Below, one piece after another: positions 17,034 to 25,911 of a stretch of 64,000 nt of DNA. Under the pieces are notes generated by a model, which worked only from the letters and a program-made list of their open reading frames with translations, did no database searches and was not told the DNA's origin. Both the position numbers and the translations under genes were made by a program. Each line of letters opens with the position of its first letter. Within the stretch, counting starts at the first letter, position 1. The DNA comes from Pedobacter schmidteae (lineage in GTDB: Bacteria; Bacteroidota; Bacteroidia; Sphingobacteriales; Sphingobacteriaceae): positions 741,097-805,096 of the forward strand of contig NZ_LS999839.1 of NCBI RefSeq assembly GCF_900564155.1. Direction: 5' to 3'.

Positions 17034-19523
17034 ATGACGAATTTCGCCTGCAAAGTTCTGCTTTTAGCGCTTGCTATTTGTACTGCCACTGTAAAAATTA
17101 ATGCACAAACTACCGATAACGGAAAAATAACCGCCAAAATTGTAGATGCCCAAAGTAATGAGACCATTCCCTTTGCTTCGGCAATGGTCATCAACCGGAA
17201 AACCAAAGCCGTTGTAAAAGGCGTGCAGGCCGATGTAAATGGGAATCTATTGCTCAATGCACTTCCTAAGGGTGTATTTACCTTCAAAGTAAGCTATGTA
17301 GGTTATCAAACCATGGTAAGGGATTCTGTTTCTATTTCGGATACGCAAACCGAAGTCAACCTGGGTACCGTTAAAATGAAGCCAGCCAAAGGAACCGCAT
17401 TAAAAGAAGTTGCCATTACCGCGCAAAAGAGTACCATGCAGCTAGGTATCGATAAAAAAGTATTTTCGGTAGACCAAAGTCTGGTCTCTGAAGGCGGCTC
17501 CGCATCAGACCTGTTGCAAAACGTACCATCCGTACAAACCGACGTAGATGGAAATGTTAGCTTAAGGGGCTCTACCGGTGTAAAAGTGCTCATCGATGGC
17601 AAACCTTCATTAATTGCAGGTGGCGATGTTGCTCAGATTCTCCAATCGATACCGGCAAGCTCTATTGAAACAGTCGAAGTAATTACCAATCCATCTGCAA
17701 AATACGACGCAGAAGGGCAGTCCGGGATCATTAATATTGTATTAAAAAGAAACAAAAAACTGGGTCTAAATGGCAATGTAGCCTTAACAGCGGGCAACAG
17801 GGACAATTATAATGGAAACACAAGTTTGAGTTTCCAGAATAACAAAATAAACCTCTACGGAAATTATGGCTATCGTTATGGCAATCGTCCGGGTGGTGGA
17901 TTTAACAACATCGAATATAAACACCCGGAACAAACTGCTAACCTGGCCCGCACCAACCAGACCATGAGTTCTACAGGACTAGATAAAAGTCACAATGTGA
18001 AAGCAGGAATAGATTATTATCTGACTGCCAAAGACATTCTGAGTTTATCGGGAGGTTTCAACAGCAGAAATCAGAAAGAAGGCGATCTGACCATGATCTA
18101 TAAATATGATCCATCTGGAAATCCGCTTGATTTCGGCAGTAGGGATAACAGCAATTTGGGCTCGGGAAATAGTTACGATCTAAATTTTGATTACAGCCAC
18201 AAATTTAAAAAACAAGGAGAAGAACTGACCTTCAACTTCGGTTATTCGACTGGAAATAACGACAGATTTCAGGAGTACAATACCACTACTTATAGTCGTG
18301 CAGGTCTACCTGTGAATGAAGTTGAATTGCTGAGAAATGTAAACGATGGCGACAACAGCAATTACAACATTCAGGCTGATTACACCCTACCCATGGGTAA
18401 ATTGGGTAAAATCGAGACCGGCTACCGCAGCCAGATCCGTTATTCAGATAACCAAACCAATGCTACAAAATTCAACAGCAGCACAGGCTACTATGCCCCA
18501 CAGTATGGACTCTCCAACCTGTTTGATAGTAAAGACCAGGTACATGCCTTATATTTAAATTATCAAAACCAGTATAAAAACTTTGGTTACCAGATTGGAT
18601 TCAGAGGAGAAGACGCCCTATTAAATACCAACTCTGGTGGATTTGACGACGATGGAAATGTAACCTATATGCCAGGCAAAATCTCTTATCTTCGCTTGTA
18701 CCCAAGCATTTACCTGACGCAGAAATTTAGCGGAGAGCAGCAAATACAGGGAAGCTATTCCAGAAGGGTAAACAGACCAAGGCCCTGGGATACCAATCCA
18801 TTTACAGATTATTCAAATCCATCAAACTGGCGACGCGGTAATCCAAACCTGCTTCCCGAAGATGTACACTCTTTTGAATTGAGCTACAGCAAATTCTGGC
18901 CTAAGGTTACTTTAATTTCAACCGCATACATGCGCCGTACCAATGATCTGATCCAACGGATAAGGTCTACACCTGATGACAATGGCGTAATCATTAGTAC
19001 ACCTCAAAACTTAACAAGACAGTTGTCCAGTGGATTTGAATTCATCAGTAAAGTTGAAATCGCAAAAGCCTGGAACTTTACCGCCAATGTAAACCTATAC
19101 CACAGCGATATTGCCGCTGTGCCGGCTTATCAAATAGATGGCAACTCGGGTTTCAACTGGAATACCAATGTAACCAACAACTTTGTGTTGCCATATGGCA
19201 TTACTTTGCAAGTGAAGGGCGAATACGAATCTGATGAAATCATGGCACAAGGCAAAAGAAATGCTAACTGGACAGCCGATGCAGGGGCAAAGTATGACTT
19301 CCCGGGTAAAAAAGCATCACTCAGTTTTAATGTAAGAGATGTGTTCAATACCCGCAAATGGAACATGGAATTTGAAGACGACAATACCAAAACCGAATTT
19401 CAAAGAAGAAGATACGGCCCGGTGGGAAATCTAACCTTTTCTTATCGATTTGGAAAAACTACCTTTATGAAAAAGAGTAAGAAACAAGACCAGGAGATGC
19501 GTTCCGACGAAGAATCCTTTTAA
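17034..19523 (+). CDS. TonB-dependent outer-membrane receptor, OMP_b-brl_3 type (copy 1)
   Basis: 829 residues: signal peptide ending AQT near 25-27, a carboxypeptidase-regulatory domain (about 32-118, GKITAKIVDAQSNETIPFAS), a plug domain (about 145-235, VLIDGKPSLI and the segment around VEVITNPSAKYDAEGQSGII), then a beta-barrel rich in YxxN and aromatic residues. The C-terminus ends in a charged tail after SYRFGKTTFMKK. These receptors are usually 750-900 residues, so it is full length. The substrate is unknown. A paralogue follows after 24 bp. Confidence 0.9.
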   Translation: MTNFACKVLLLALAICTATVKINAQTTDNGKITAKIVDAQSNETIPFASAMVINRKTKAVVKGVQADVNGNLLLNALPKGVFTFKVSYVGYQTMVRDSVSISDTQTEVNLGTVKMKPAKGTALKEVAITAQKSTMQLGIDKKVFSVDQSLVSEGGSASDLLQNVPSVQTDVDGNVSLRGSTGVKVLIDGKPSLIAGGDVAQILQSIPASSIETVEVITNPSAKYDAEGQSGIINIVLKRNKKLGLNGNVALTAGNRDNYNGNTSLSFQNNKINLYGNYGYRYGNRPGGGFNNIEYKHPEQTANLARTNQTMSSTGLDKSHNVKAGIDYYLTAKDILSLSGGFNSRNQKEGDLTMIYKYDPSGNPLDFGSRDNSNLGSGNSYDLNFDYSHKFKKQGEELTFNFGYSTGNNDRFQEYNTTTYSRAGLPVNEVELLRNVNDGDNSNYNIQADYTLPMGKLGKIETGYRSQIRYSDNQTNATKFNSSTGYYAPQYGLSNLFDSKDQVHALYLNYQNQYKNFGYQIGFRGEDALLNTNSGGFDDDGNVTYMPGKISYLRLYPSIYLTQKFSGEQQIQGSYSRRVNRPRPWDTNPFTDYSNPSNWRRGNPNLLPEDVHSFELSYSKFWPKVTLISTAYMRRTNDLIQRIRSTPDDNGVIISTPQNLTRQLSSGFEFISKVEIAKAWNFTANVNLYHSDIAAVPAYQIDGNSGFNWNTNVTNNFVLPYGITLQVKGEYESDEIMAQGKRNANWTADAGAKYDFPGKKASLSFNVRDVFNTRKWNMEFEDDNTKTEFQRRRYGPVGNLTFSYRFGKTTFMKKSKKQDQEMRSDEESF

Positions 19524-19547
19524 AATATTAACCAGCAGAACCAGTCA

Positions 19548-21968
19548 TTGAAAAAACCATTAATTCTCATTTTTACATTGCTGCTATCACTTGCCGGACT
19601 AACCAACCTGCATGCAGCAAGAGCCGAAAAAGGTACCATTACCGGAAAGGTAATTGAAGAGGTAGGGGCGCTCCCTATCCCTTCGGCTGTAGTAGCGGTT
19701 TATGAAGCCGATGCAGAACGGCCGTTGCTGACTACATCGACAGATGAAAATGGGTTCTTTAAGTTCAACGCCTTAAAATTGGGCACCTACAAAGTAAAAG
19801 TGAGCTTTGTAGGCTTTACCGCTTTAACGGTGAATGAGGTTATCCTTACCGAAAAAAGCTTTGAGCGTAACCTGGGAACGCTAAAGCTGAGCAGCGAACA
19901 AAATAACCTGAGCGAAGTAACCATTACTGCCGAGAAACCGGTGATAGAGTTTGCGGCCGACAAGATTACCTATAATGTCGACAAATCCATTTTGGCCGAA
20001 GGCAGCACCGCTACTGACATCCTTAAAAATGTACCTATGGTGCAGGTTGACATTGAAGGCAAAGCGACAATAGCAGGAAAACGTTCGACCAGAATTTTTA
20101 TTGATGGCAAACCTTCTGACTACATGACTTCTAACATCTCAGATCTGTTAAATGTGCTTCCTTCTGATGCCATTGAAAAGATTGAGGTGATGACCAACCC
20201 TCCCGCCAGGTATTCGGGAGATGGAGAGGGCATTATCAATATTGTAATGAAAAAGGGCTTCGCAATCGGTTTTAATGGGAATGCCGGGATCACTGCGGGG
20301 CTACAAGGCAATACCAATATGAATACCAACGCCTCCTATCGTAGCAAAAATTATTCGCTAACCGGCAGTGCGGCCTACAGGACCAATGTGGGCAAAAGCA
20401 CCTCACATTCCTACCGCGAAAACTTCGATCTTGTTAAAGACACCACCTTTTACTATGACAATTACGGCAACAACCGGAACAATAGCAATGGCGGAAATTT
20501 CAGGGCCGGACTGGACTGGGACATCAGCCCTCAGCAAAACCTGCGTGTAAGCACCAATTTCAACACCAACAATAGCGACAGCAGGGCCGGTACGGATTTT
20601 AATTTCCTGAGTGAAGAACTTGCCTTAAAACGGGTACGTAACCAACTGAGCACAGCGAATGGAAACAGCCATAATTTGGTATTTAGTGCCGATTATAGTT
20701 TAAAGGCCACAGAGAGTGGCGAAAAGCTGACTATGGGTATCACCTATAATAACAATTCCAATGACAATTTAAGGCTACTGGATCAGCACTATACCCTCCC
20801 AACCACATTAAGGCCATCACTTAGAGAGAATACCGATGGAGTGGGAAACAATGGGTTGACCGTTAATCTGGATTATGATAAGCCAATATTTAAAAAACGG
20901 GATCAGCTGGAAGCCGGTTTGGCCTATACCCAACGAAAAAATGACAACGATATGCTGGTCAGGGATTTCAATTTTGCTACACAGGAATACGTAATTGCCG
21001 AAAAACTGAGTAACCAGTTTTTATACAACGAACGGATCGTGGCAGGATACACCTCCTACAACTATAAAGGAAAAAGTATTGGCGTAAAAGCAGGTCTCAG
21101 AACCGAGCTTACGGACGTTGATTTTGACCTTTCAACCGGGAGCAACTACAACATCAAACCTTACCTTAGCTTCTTCCCTAATATCTCTGTCAATCATTTC
21201 TTCAAAAAAAGATACAATATCGGGGCCACCTACAGTGTACGAATAAACCGGCCAAGGGAAAATACGCTGAACCCTCAGATCAATAACAATGATACCCTGA
21301 ACGTGTCATTTGGTAATCCGGGTCTAATACCTGCCTATACCCATCAAATGGACATCAGCTTTGGTGCATTCGGCGAAAAATGGTCCTTTACCCCACGCCT
21401 CTCTTACTCTACCAGCAGCGGTGTAATTGAACGCTACCGTTCGGTAAATGTGGTGAACGGTGTGGCTACCTCCGAAACAACCTACTATAATGTAGGTTCC
21501 AATGATATCTTCGGTCTGGTACTGATTGGAAACTACAGGCCAAACAAAAAACTATCGGCCAATGCCAATTTTACGCTTACCCAAAGCAAGTATAAATCAT
21601 CGTTAAACAGTGCCCTTAACAGAGATGGATTAAGCCTAAGGAGTGCGCTGGGCCTTTCTATGCAACTTCCACTCCGAACAGCCTTTGAAGCCAATATCAA
21701 TTATGCCAATAATGTAAATGCGCAAGGCAGAGCAAAAGGTTCGGTAACCAGTAGCATGGCAGCCCGAAAAGCTTTTCTCAAAAACAGGTTAAGCACACGC
21801 ATTACCGTTTCTGATCCTTTTGGCAGCCGCAACAACACCTTGTTTAGTGAGGGTATAAATTTCCGGATGCAAAGTTATTCGACCAGTAATACCAGCAATG
21901 TAACCCTAAGCGTCAATTACCGTTTTACAAAAATTAAAAAAGTGCCTACTCCACCCAAAGCGCAATAG
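19548..21968 (+). CDS. TonB-dependent outer-membrane receptor, OMP_b-brl_3 type (copy 2)
   Basis: 806 residues. The start is a TTG at 19548; it opens a clear signal peptide (MKKPLILIFTLLLSLAGLTN) and no ATG fits better. The layout matches copy 1: regulatory Ig-like domain about 32-118, plug about 140-235 with RIFIDGKPSDYM and a TNPPARYSGDGEGIINIV-type stretch, then the barrel. The two differ enough that they are not recent duplicates. It is probably in one operon with copy 1 and with the Nudix and PlsC genes downstream (gaps of 34 and 23 bp). Confidence 0.9.
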   Translation: MKKPLILIFTLLLSLAGLTNLHAARAEKGTITGKVIEEVGALPIPSAVVAVYEADAERPLLTTSTDENGFFKFNALKLGTYKVKVSFVGFTALTVNEVILTEKSFERNLGTLKLSSEQNNLSEVTITAEKPVIEFAADKITYNVDKSILAEGSTATDILKNVPMVQVDIEGKATIAGKRSTRIFIDGKPSDYMTSNISDLLNVLPSDAIEKIEVMTNPPARYSGDGEGIINIVMKKGFAIGFNGNAGITAGLQGNTNMNTNASYRSKNYSLTGSAAYRTNVGKSTSHSYRENFDLVKDTTFYYDNYGNNRNNSNGGNFRAGLDWDISPQQNLRVSTNFNTNNSDSRAGTDFNFLSEELALKRVRNQLSTANGNSHNLVFSADYSLKATESGEKLTMGITYNNNSNDNLRLLDQHYTLPTTLRPSLRENTDGVGNNGLTVNLDYDKPIFKKRDQLEAGLAYTQRKNDNDMLVRDFNFATQEYVIAEKLSNQFLYNERIVAGYTSYNYKGKSIGVKAGLRTELTDVDFDLSTGSNYNIKPYLSFFPNISVNHFFKKRYNIGATYSVRINRPRENTLNPQINNNDTLNVSFGNPGLIPAYTHQMDISFGAFGEKWSFTPRLSYSTSSGVIERYRSVNVVNGVATSETTYYNVGSNDIFGLVLIGNYRPNKKLSANANFTLTQSKYKSSLNSALNRDGLSLRSALGLSMQLPLRTAFEANINYANNVNAQGRAKGSVTSSMAARKAFLKNRLSTRITVSDPFGSRNNTLFSEGINFRMQSYSTSNTSNVTLSVNYRFTKIKKVPTPPKAQ

Positions 21969-22002
21969 CATTGCTAAAATCAGAAATTCGTATATTGCGC
22001 CC

Positions 22003-22557
22003 ATGGAAACGCGTAATCCCTGGATAACAATTGACAGCCACAAGATCTACGAAAACAAGTGGATCGGCATCACCGAGCACAATGTCATTAACCCCTCAGG
22101 CGGCAAAGGCATTTATGGTGAAGTGCACTTTAAAAACTATGCCATCGGCATTATGGTATTAGACCAGCAGCACCATACCTGGCTCGTGGGACAATATCGT
22201 TTCCCCTTAAAGGCTTATAGCTGGGAAATTCCTGAAGGTGGCGGACCATTAGAATCCGATCCATTGGAAAGTGCACAACGTGAGTTGATGGAAGAAACCG
22301 GTCTAATTGCCAAAGAATGGATAGAGCTGCAGCGCATGCATTTATCAAACTCGGTAAGCAACGAACTGGGCATCATTTATATGGCCCGCGACCTAACGCA
22401 AGGAGAATCATCACCCGAAGAAACCGAGGAACTGGTACTGCGTAAAGTTCCTTTTGATGAGGCCTACCAGATGGTCGTTAATGGCGAAATTACCGACAGC
22501 ATGAGCGTCGCCGCTATTCTAAAAACCAAAATACTGATCCTGGAAGGTCACCTCTAA
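22003..22557 (+). CDS. NUDIX hydrolase (ADP-ribose pyrophosphatase-like)
   Basis: 184 residues. The Nudix box is visible at about 77-100 as GGGPLESDP then RELMEETGL, with one more residue than the textbook spacing between the first Glu and REx2EExG. The preceding WEIPEG segment and the length match the ADP-ribose/NDP-sugar subfamily. It cleaves nucleoside diphosphate derivatives; the exact substrate is not visible. Confidence 0.88.
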   Translation: METRNPWITIDSHKIYENKWIGITEHNVINPSGGKGIYGEVHFKNYAIGIMVLDQQHHTWLVGQYRFPLKAYSWEIPEGGGPLESDPLESAQRELMEETGLIAKEWIELQRMHLSNSVSNELGIIYMARDLTQGESSPEETEELVLRKVPFDEAYQMVVNGEITDSMSVAAILKTKILILEGHL

Positions 22558-22580
22558 TCTTTATCTACGCCGCATAAATT

Positions 22581-23321
22581 ATGAATAAGTTTTTAGGATA
22601 TATTTTCAGTCCGCTATTTTATATTTTCTTTGGATTAGTACTCCTTATTTTTCATCCGATTCAATGGATTTGCTATAATTTTTTTGGTTATAAAGCACAT
22701 AAAGCTTCTGTTGATGCCCTTAATTTTTTCCTTACCTATTCCGATCTGCTATTGGGCAGCGGCATCACATTTGTCAATCAGCAAAATCTGCCGACCAATC
22801 GGCCAATTATCTTTGTGGCCAATCACCAAAGCATGTACGATATTCCCGGCCTCATCTGGTTCCTCAGAAAATTCCATGTAAAGTTTATTTCCAAAATTGA
22901 GCTTACAAAGGGCATACCCTCTATTTCCTACAACCTGAAATATGGGGGTGGCGCAAATATAGATCGCAAAGACAGCAAACAAGCTGTTTCAGAATTGATT
23001 AAACTGGGTCGAAGGATGAAGGAGAACAACTGGTCGGCCATGATTTTTGCCGAAGGGACCAGGGCCAAAGACGGACAAATGAAACCTTTTCAGGTGGGCG
23101 GCATCGCTACACTTTTAAAAGTAGTACCCGATGCGTTGATTGTGCCGATTGCTATTGAAAATTCATGGAAACTGGTTCAATATGGCAGCTATCCGCTAAG
23201 TTTTGGTGAAAAGCTGAAATGGACTGTATTGCCACCATTAAGTACCGCAGATAAAAACCCTGAACAAATTGTACTGGAAGCAGAAAATGCGATCAGACTA
23301 AAGTTAGGACAGCATAAATAA
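22581..23321 (+). CDS. 1-acyl-sn-glycerol-3-phosphate acyltransferase (PlsC family)
   Basis: 246 residues. An N-terminal membrane segment covers about 8-33. The acyltransferase motif NHQSMYD carries the His82-x4-Asp87 pair, and FAEGTRAKDG supplies the substrate-phosphate-binding EGTR motif. It makes phosphatidic acid for membrane phospholipids at the inner membrane. Last gene of the plus-strand run that began with the receptors; it converges on the LytTR regulator. Confidence 0.92.
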   Translation: MNKFLGYIFSPLFYIFFGLVLLIFHPIQWICYNFFGYKAHKASVDALNFFLTYSDLLLGSGITFVNQQNLPTNRPIIFVANHQSMYDIPGLIWFLRKFHVKFISKIELTKGIPSISYNLKYGGGANIDRKDSKQAVSELIKLGRRMKENNWSAMIFAEGTRAKDGQMKPFQVGGIATLLKVVPDALIVPIAIENSWKLVQYGSYPLSFGEKLKWTVLPPLSTADKNPEQIVLEAENAIRLKLGQHK

Positions 23322-23357
23322 TGTGATCTTCACCCCTAGGGAGCGTATAGACGGGGA

Positions 23358-24110
23358 TTAGATATTTTTATTATCAATATGCCTAAAGAATTCATCCCTA
23401 TAGGTATCGCCAATTGGAATAATTTTGCTACATATCGTTATCCTGCTGCGTTCAATGCTCTCTATCTTATCCAACGCTATGATGTAAGATTTATGCACCC
23501 TGATGAACTGATCTTTAGGTAAAGTTTCTTCCATTTTTTTCATGTTCTGCAATGTAATCACCCGCTCAGTTTTGGTAAAAATGGAAATATAATCTTTCAA
23601 GCCTTCAATATAGAGAATATCATCAAGTTCAATTTTCTGAATTTTATGCTCTGTTTTCACAAAAATAAAATCCTGAATAGGGCTCAAGGCCGGGGCGGCA
23701 GGTGCTGATGCAAATAAAGGCTGTATAACCGGAGCGACAGGCGCTACCTCCTTCATGCGGCTGTGTACCTTTTCCACCGCTTTGTAAAAACGGTCAAATG
23801 CAATTGGTTTTAATAAATAATCAGACACATTCAGATCGTAGCTTTCCAATGCATATTGAGAATAAGCAGTGGTCAAAATAAAGCTGGCCTTACCATTGGC
23901 AATCTTCAAAAACTGTATTCCCGTAAGTTCAGGCATCTGAATATCCAAAAATACCAGATCTACCCCTCCTGTCTGCACCATTTGCAAAGCTTCAATAGGA
24001 TCTTCGGTACGCTTAATCAGCTCCAAAAAGGGCACTTTAGAAACATAATCCTCTATAATATCCAGCGCCAACGGTTCATCATCAACGGCTATACATTTCA
24101 ACTTTGTCAT
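23358..24110 (-). CDS. LytTR-family response regulator
   Basis: 250 residues. Receiver domain at 4-120 with acceptor Asp56 in VFLDIQMP, the D10/D11 acid pair, and Lys in YLLKPI. A Pro/Ala-rich linker covers about 125-145. A LytTR DNA-binding domain occupies about 150-245 (IQKIELDDILYIEGLKDYIS and the FIRVHKSYIIALDKI segment). Regulators of this type bind 9-bp direct repeats; a matching pair lies upstream of the operon at 25253. Overlaps the kinase gene by 4 bp. Confidence 0.95.
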   Translation of the reverse strand: MTKLKCIAVDDEPLALDIIEDYVSKVPFLELIKRTEDPIEALQMVQTGGVDLVFLDIQMPELTGIQFLKIANGKASFILTTAYSQYALESYDLNVSDYLLKPIAFDRFYKAVEKVHSRMKEVAPVAPVIQPLFASAPAAPALSPIQDFIFVKTEHKIQKIELDDILYIEGLKDYISIFTKTERVITLQNMKKMEETLPKDQFIRVHKSYIIALDKIESIERSRITICSKIIPIGDTYRDEFFRHIDNKNI

Positions 24111-25141
24111 ATGTCAAGCATTAGTTCGGTAGTGTAATGAGTTGCCGAATTTACGATATTTAATTTATACCGTTCAGGATAAAGTAACTGTAACCTGCGT
24201 TCTACATTATTTAGGCCTACTCCCCCCATTAAATCCTTATTGGATTTATTTTTTTTATTGCTTACACTAAAATGCAATATCTTCTGGTTGGCAATGATAT
24301 TGATCCTTATCGGGTCTTTGGGATCGTTGGCAACCCCATGTTTAAAGGCATTCTCTACAAAAGAGATCAGAATCAACGGTACCACACGTTGGTCATCTAT
24401 TTCTCCGTTTAAGGTAAATTCTACAGCGGCGCCATCTTTAAAGCGCAGCTTTTGCAACTCGATATAGCTCTGTACATAAGTAATTTCTTTACTCAATGAC
24501 ACCCAGCTGTCGTTACTTTCATAAATCATATAACGCATAATCTCCGACAGCTTTAATATTGCATCAGCTGTTTTATCAGATTTTTGATAAGCCAGGGAAT
24601 AGATATTATTTAAAGAGTTGAACAGAAAATGTGGATTGAGCTGCGACTTCAGAAATTGTAATTCCATATCCCTTTTCTCGCTCAAAAGGTCGCGCTGAAC
24701 ACGCTCGCTGCCAAACCAATCTATGGCAAACTTCAACAACGCACTTACCACCACAAAAAAGCCCGACACAAAAATGGCGAAGATCATGTACTTGGTGAGC
24801 TCATAGTATTCTGTTTTACCAGTTTCCTCGTTTATGTAACTCAAAATAAAATCCTGGTTTAAACTGGCTACCGTTGTCTTTATCACCACCATAACCGCAA
24901 TCAGCATAAAAATGGAGACCATATAAAGTCCGTATTTCTTCCTCTGCTCAACCAGTATAGGAATCAACAAGGTATAATTGATATAAAAAATGGATAAATT
25001 AATAATGGCGAAGTAACCAAACTTCATTCCCACTTCATACAAACCAGGCCTTTGATTGCCGCTAAAAGTGTCCCATAACAATACAGATAGTATCAGGAGC
25101 CAAAAAAAAAGATGGACGGCTAAAGGGCCTTTATTTTTCAT
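24107..25141 (-). CDS. LytS-type sensor histidine kinase
   Basis: 344 residues. Four membrane helices (about 8-23, 42-62, 73-92 and 118-140) are followed by a linker and the His_kinase (PF06580-type) domain, with phospho-acceptor His171 in LNPHFLFNSLNNI. The ATPase domain contains FVENAFKHG (N box) and GGVGLNNVERRL (G box). No extracytoplasmic sensor domain of any size is visible, so sensing is probably by the membrane helices. It pairs with the LytTR regulator. Confidence 0.95.
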   Translation of the reverse strand: MKNKGPLAVHLFFWLLILSVLLWDTFSGNQRPGLYEVGMKFGYFAIINLSIFYINYTLLIPILVEQRKKYGLYMVSIFMLIAVMVVIKTTVASLNQDFILSYINEETGKTEYYELTKYMIFAIFVSGFFVVVSALLKFAIDWFGSERVQRDLLSEKRDMELQFLKSQLNPHFLFNSLNNIYSLAYQKSDKTADAILKLSEIMRYMIYESNDSWVSLSKEITYVQSYIELQKLRFKDGAAVEFTLNGEIDDQRVVPLILISFVENAFKHGVANDPKDPIRINIIANQKILHFSVSNKKNKSNKDLMGGVGLNNVERRLQLLYPERYKLNIVNSATHYTTELMLDI

Positions 25142-25220
25142 TACTTATATTTTCATTTTAATGGTGATCAAGCTCGCATTATCTGCTATTGATAATTAGC
25201 AGCTGATCCCTCAAATTACA

Positions 25221-25228
25221 CAAATCTA
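25221..25228 (-). promoter_or_regulatory. Putative -7 element TAGATTTG for the LytS-LytTR operon
   Basis: Exact TAnnTTTG on the minus strand, giving a leader of about 70 nt to the ATG at 25141. The LytTR-like repeats end 25 bp upstream of it, a normal distance for an activator site. Confidence 0.5.
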
Positions 25229-25252
25229 ATTATTTTAAAACGGAGGCTTTCG

Positions 25253-25282
25253 ACCAACGGGCTTTTTTCTTCTACCAACGGG
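25253..25282 (-). promoter_or_regulatory. Tandem LytTR box: CCCGTTGGT-N12-CCCGTTGGT
   Basis: Two identical 9-bp direct repeats, at 25253-25261 and 25274-25282, separated by exactly 12 bp. Read on the minus strand they match 8 of 9 positions of the published LytTR consensus ([TA][AC][CA]GTTN[AG][TG], spacer 12-13 bp). They lie about 110-140 bp upstream of the LytS-type kinase gene, so autoregulation by the adjacent LytTR regulator is the simplest reading. Confidence 0.7.
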
Positions 25283-25459
25283 ATCATTTCAGCCTATTTA
25301 CAACAAAACCACTTACAACAACCGTTTATCTAGGATAATATGCACTTGGTCTAAAAGATTTTAGCAGCCTGTTTTTATTTATTCTATTTGTTTCATCAAA
25401 ACAACACAAAAAATAAAAACCTATTAAAAACACATACATAACCTACAAAATAAAGATCT

Positions 25460-25633
25460 ATGAAAACCCTAGCAAATACATCGCCATTTCTGTTACTCCT
25501 GATCCCTATCTTTATGATGATCCTGCTGACCTTCGCAAAGGCCAGCACCACCAATCAAAATGAAGATATGGTTTCAAAAGTCCCAGCTATAAAAAGTGGA
25601 ATGATTAAAGTAATCAATCCCTTTTCAAGATAA
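25460..25633 (+). CDS. Small 57-residue membrane or secreted protein
   Basis: An ATG-initiated frame of 57 codons, read by hand. The N-terminal half has a charged start (MKTLANTSP) and a hydrophobic stretch (FLLLLIPIFMMILLTFAKA, about 10-28), a signal peptide or single membrane helix. The rest is polar and slightly basic (ending VINPFSR). The gene sits between two regulatory operons and is followed by a good intrinsic terminator at 25726, which supports it being a real transcription unit. I recognise no family. It could be missed by automatic annotation because of its length. Confidence 0.6.
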   Translation: MKTLANTSPFLLLLIPIFMMILLTFAKASTTNQNEDMVSKVPAIKSGMIKVINPFSR

Positions 25634-25725
25634 TCAAACGCAACTCAAAAATCTAATTTACCCTTTGACTCTCATCAAGCCAGGGGTAATCCACATATCG
25701 TTTTAGTTTAGTTAATAATAAATCT

Positions 25726-25750
25726 GGCGGGGGACACCGCCATTTTTTTT
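25726..25750 (+). terminator. Intrinsic terminator of the small ORF unit
   Basis: Stem GGCGG / CCGCC (25726-25730 and 25737-25741) with a 6-nt loop and then eight T (25743-25750). An outer pair AAATCTGG (25720-25727) / CCAGATTT (25753-25760) surrounds it and shares two bases with the inner stem, so an alternative fold is possible. Confidence 0.75.
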
Positions 25751-25801
25751 GTCCAGATTTTTCCGACCTGATCCCCTTAACAGAATTATTTCTCTAAATA
25801 T

Positions 25802-25847
25802 TTTGAAAACTAAAATATTAGTTATAGCTTTATACTAAAGATTTAGT
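25802..25847 (+). promoter_or_regulatory. Promoter of blaI-M56 operon with two BlaI-type operator dyads
   Basis: TTTG at 25802-25805, a 19-bp spacer, and TAGCTTTA at 25825-25832 fit the Bacteroidota -33/-7 layout. Dyad 1 ACTAA-N4-TTAGT at 25809-25822 fills the spacer. Dyad 2 ACTAAA-GA-TTTAGT at 25834-25847 covers the expected start site. Their centres are 25 bp apart. BlaI/MecI proteins are dimeric repressors that bind such dyads, so autorepression is expected. A related dyad CTAAAA-GA-TTTTAG lies at 25351-25364, before the small ORF. Confidence 0.7.
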
Positions 25848-25911
25848 TATATCGTAAAATACGCGTTAAGCGAAATAACAAATCAAAATTAACTTAACAA
25901 CAAAATTTAAT

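Noticed and set aside
23322..23357. Possible CCCC...GGGG hairpin after the PlsC gene
   Set aside because: The stem is only four base pairs with a long loop and no T-run; it does not qualify as a terminator.
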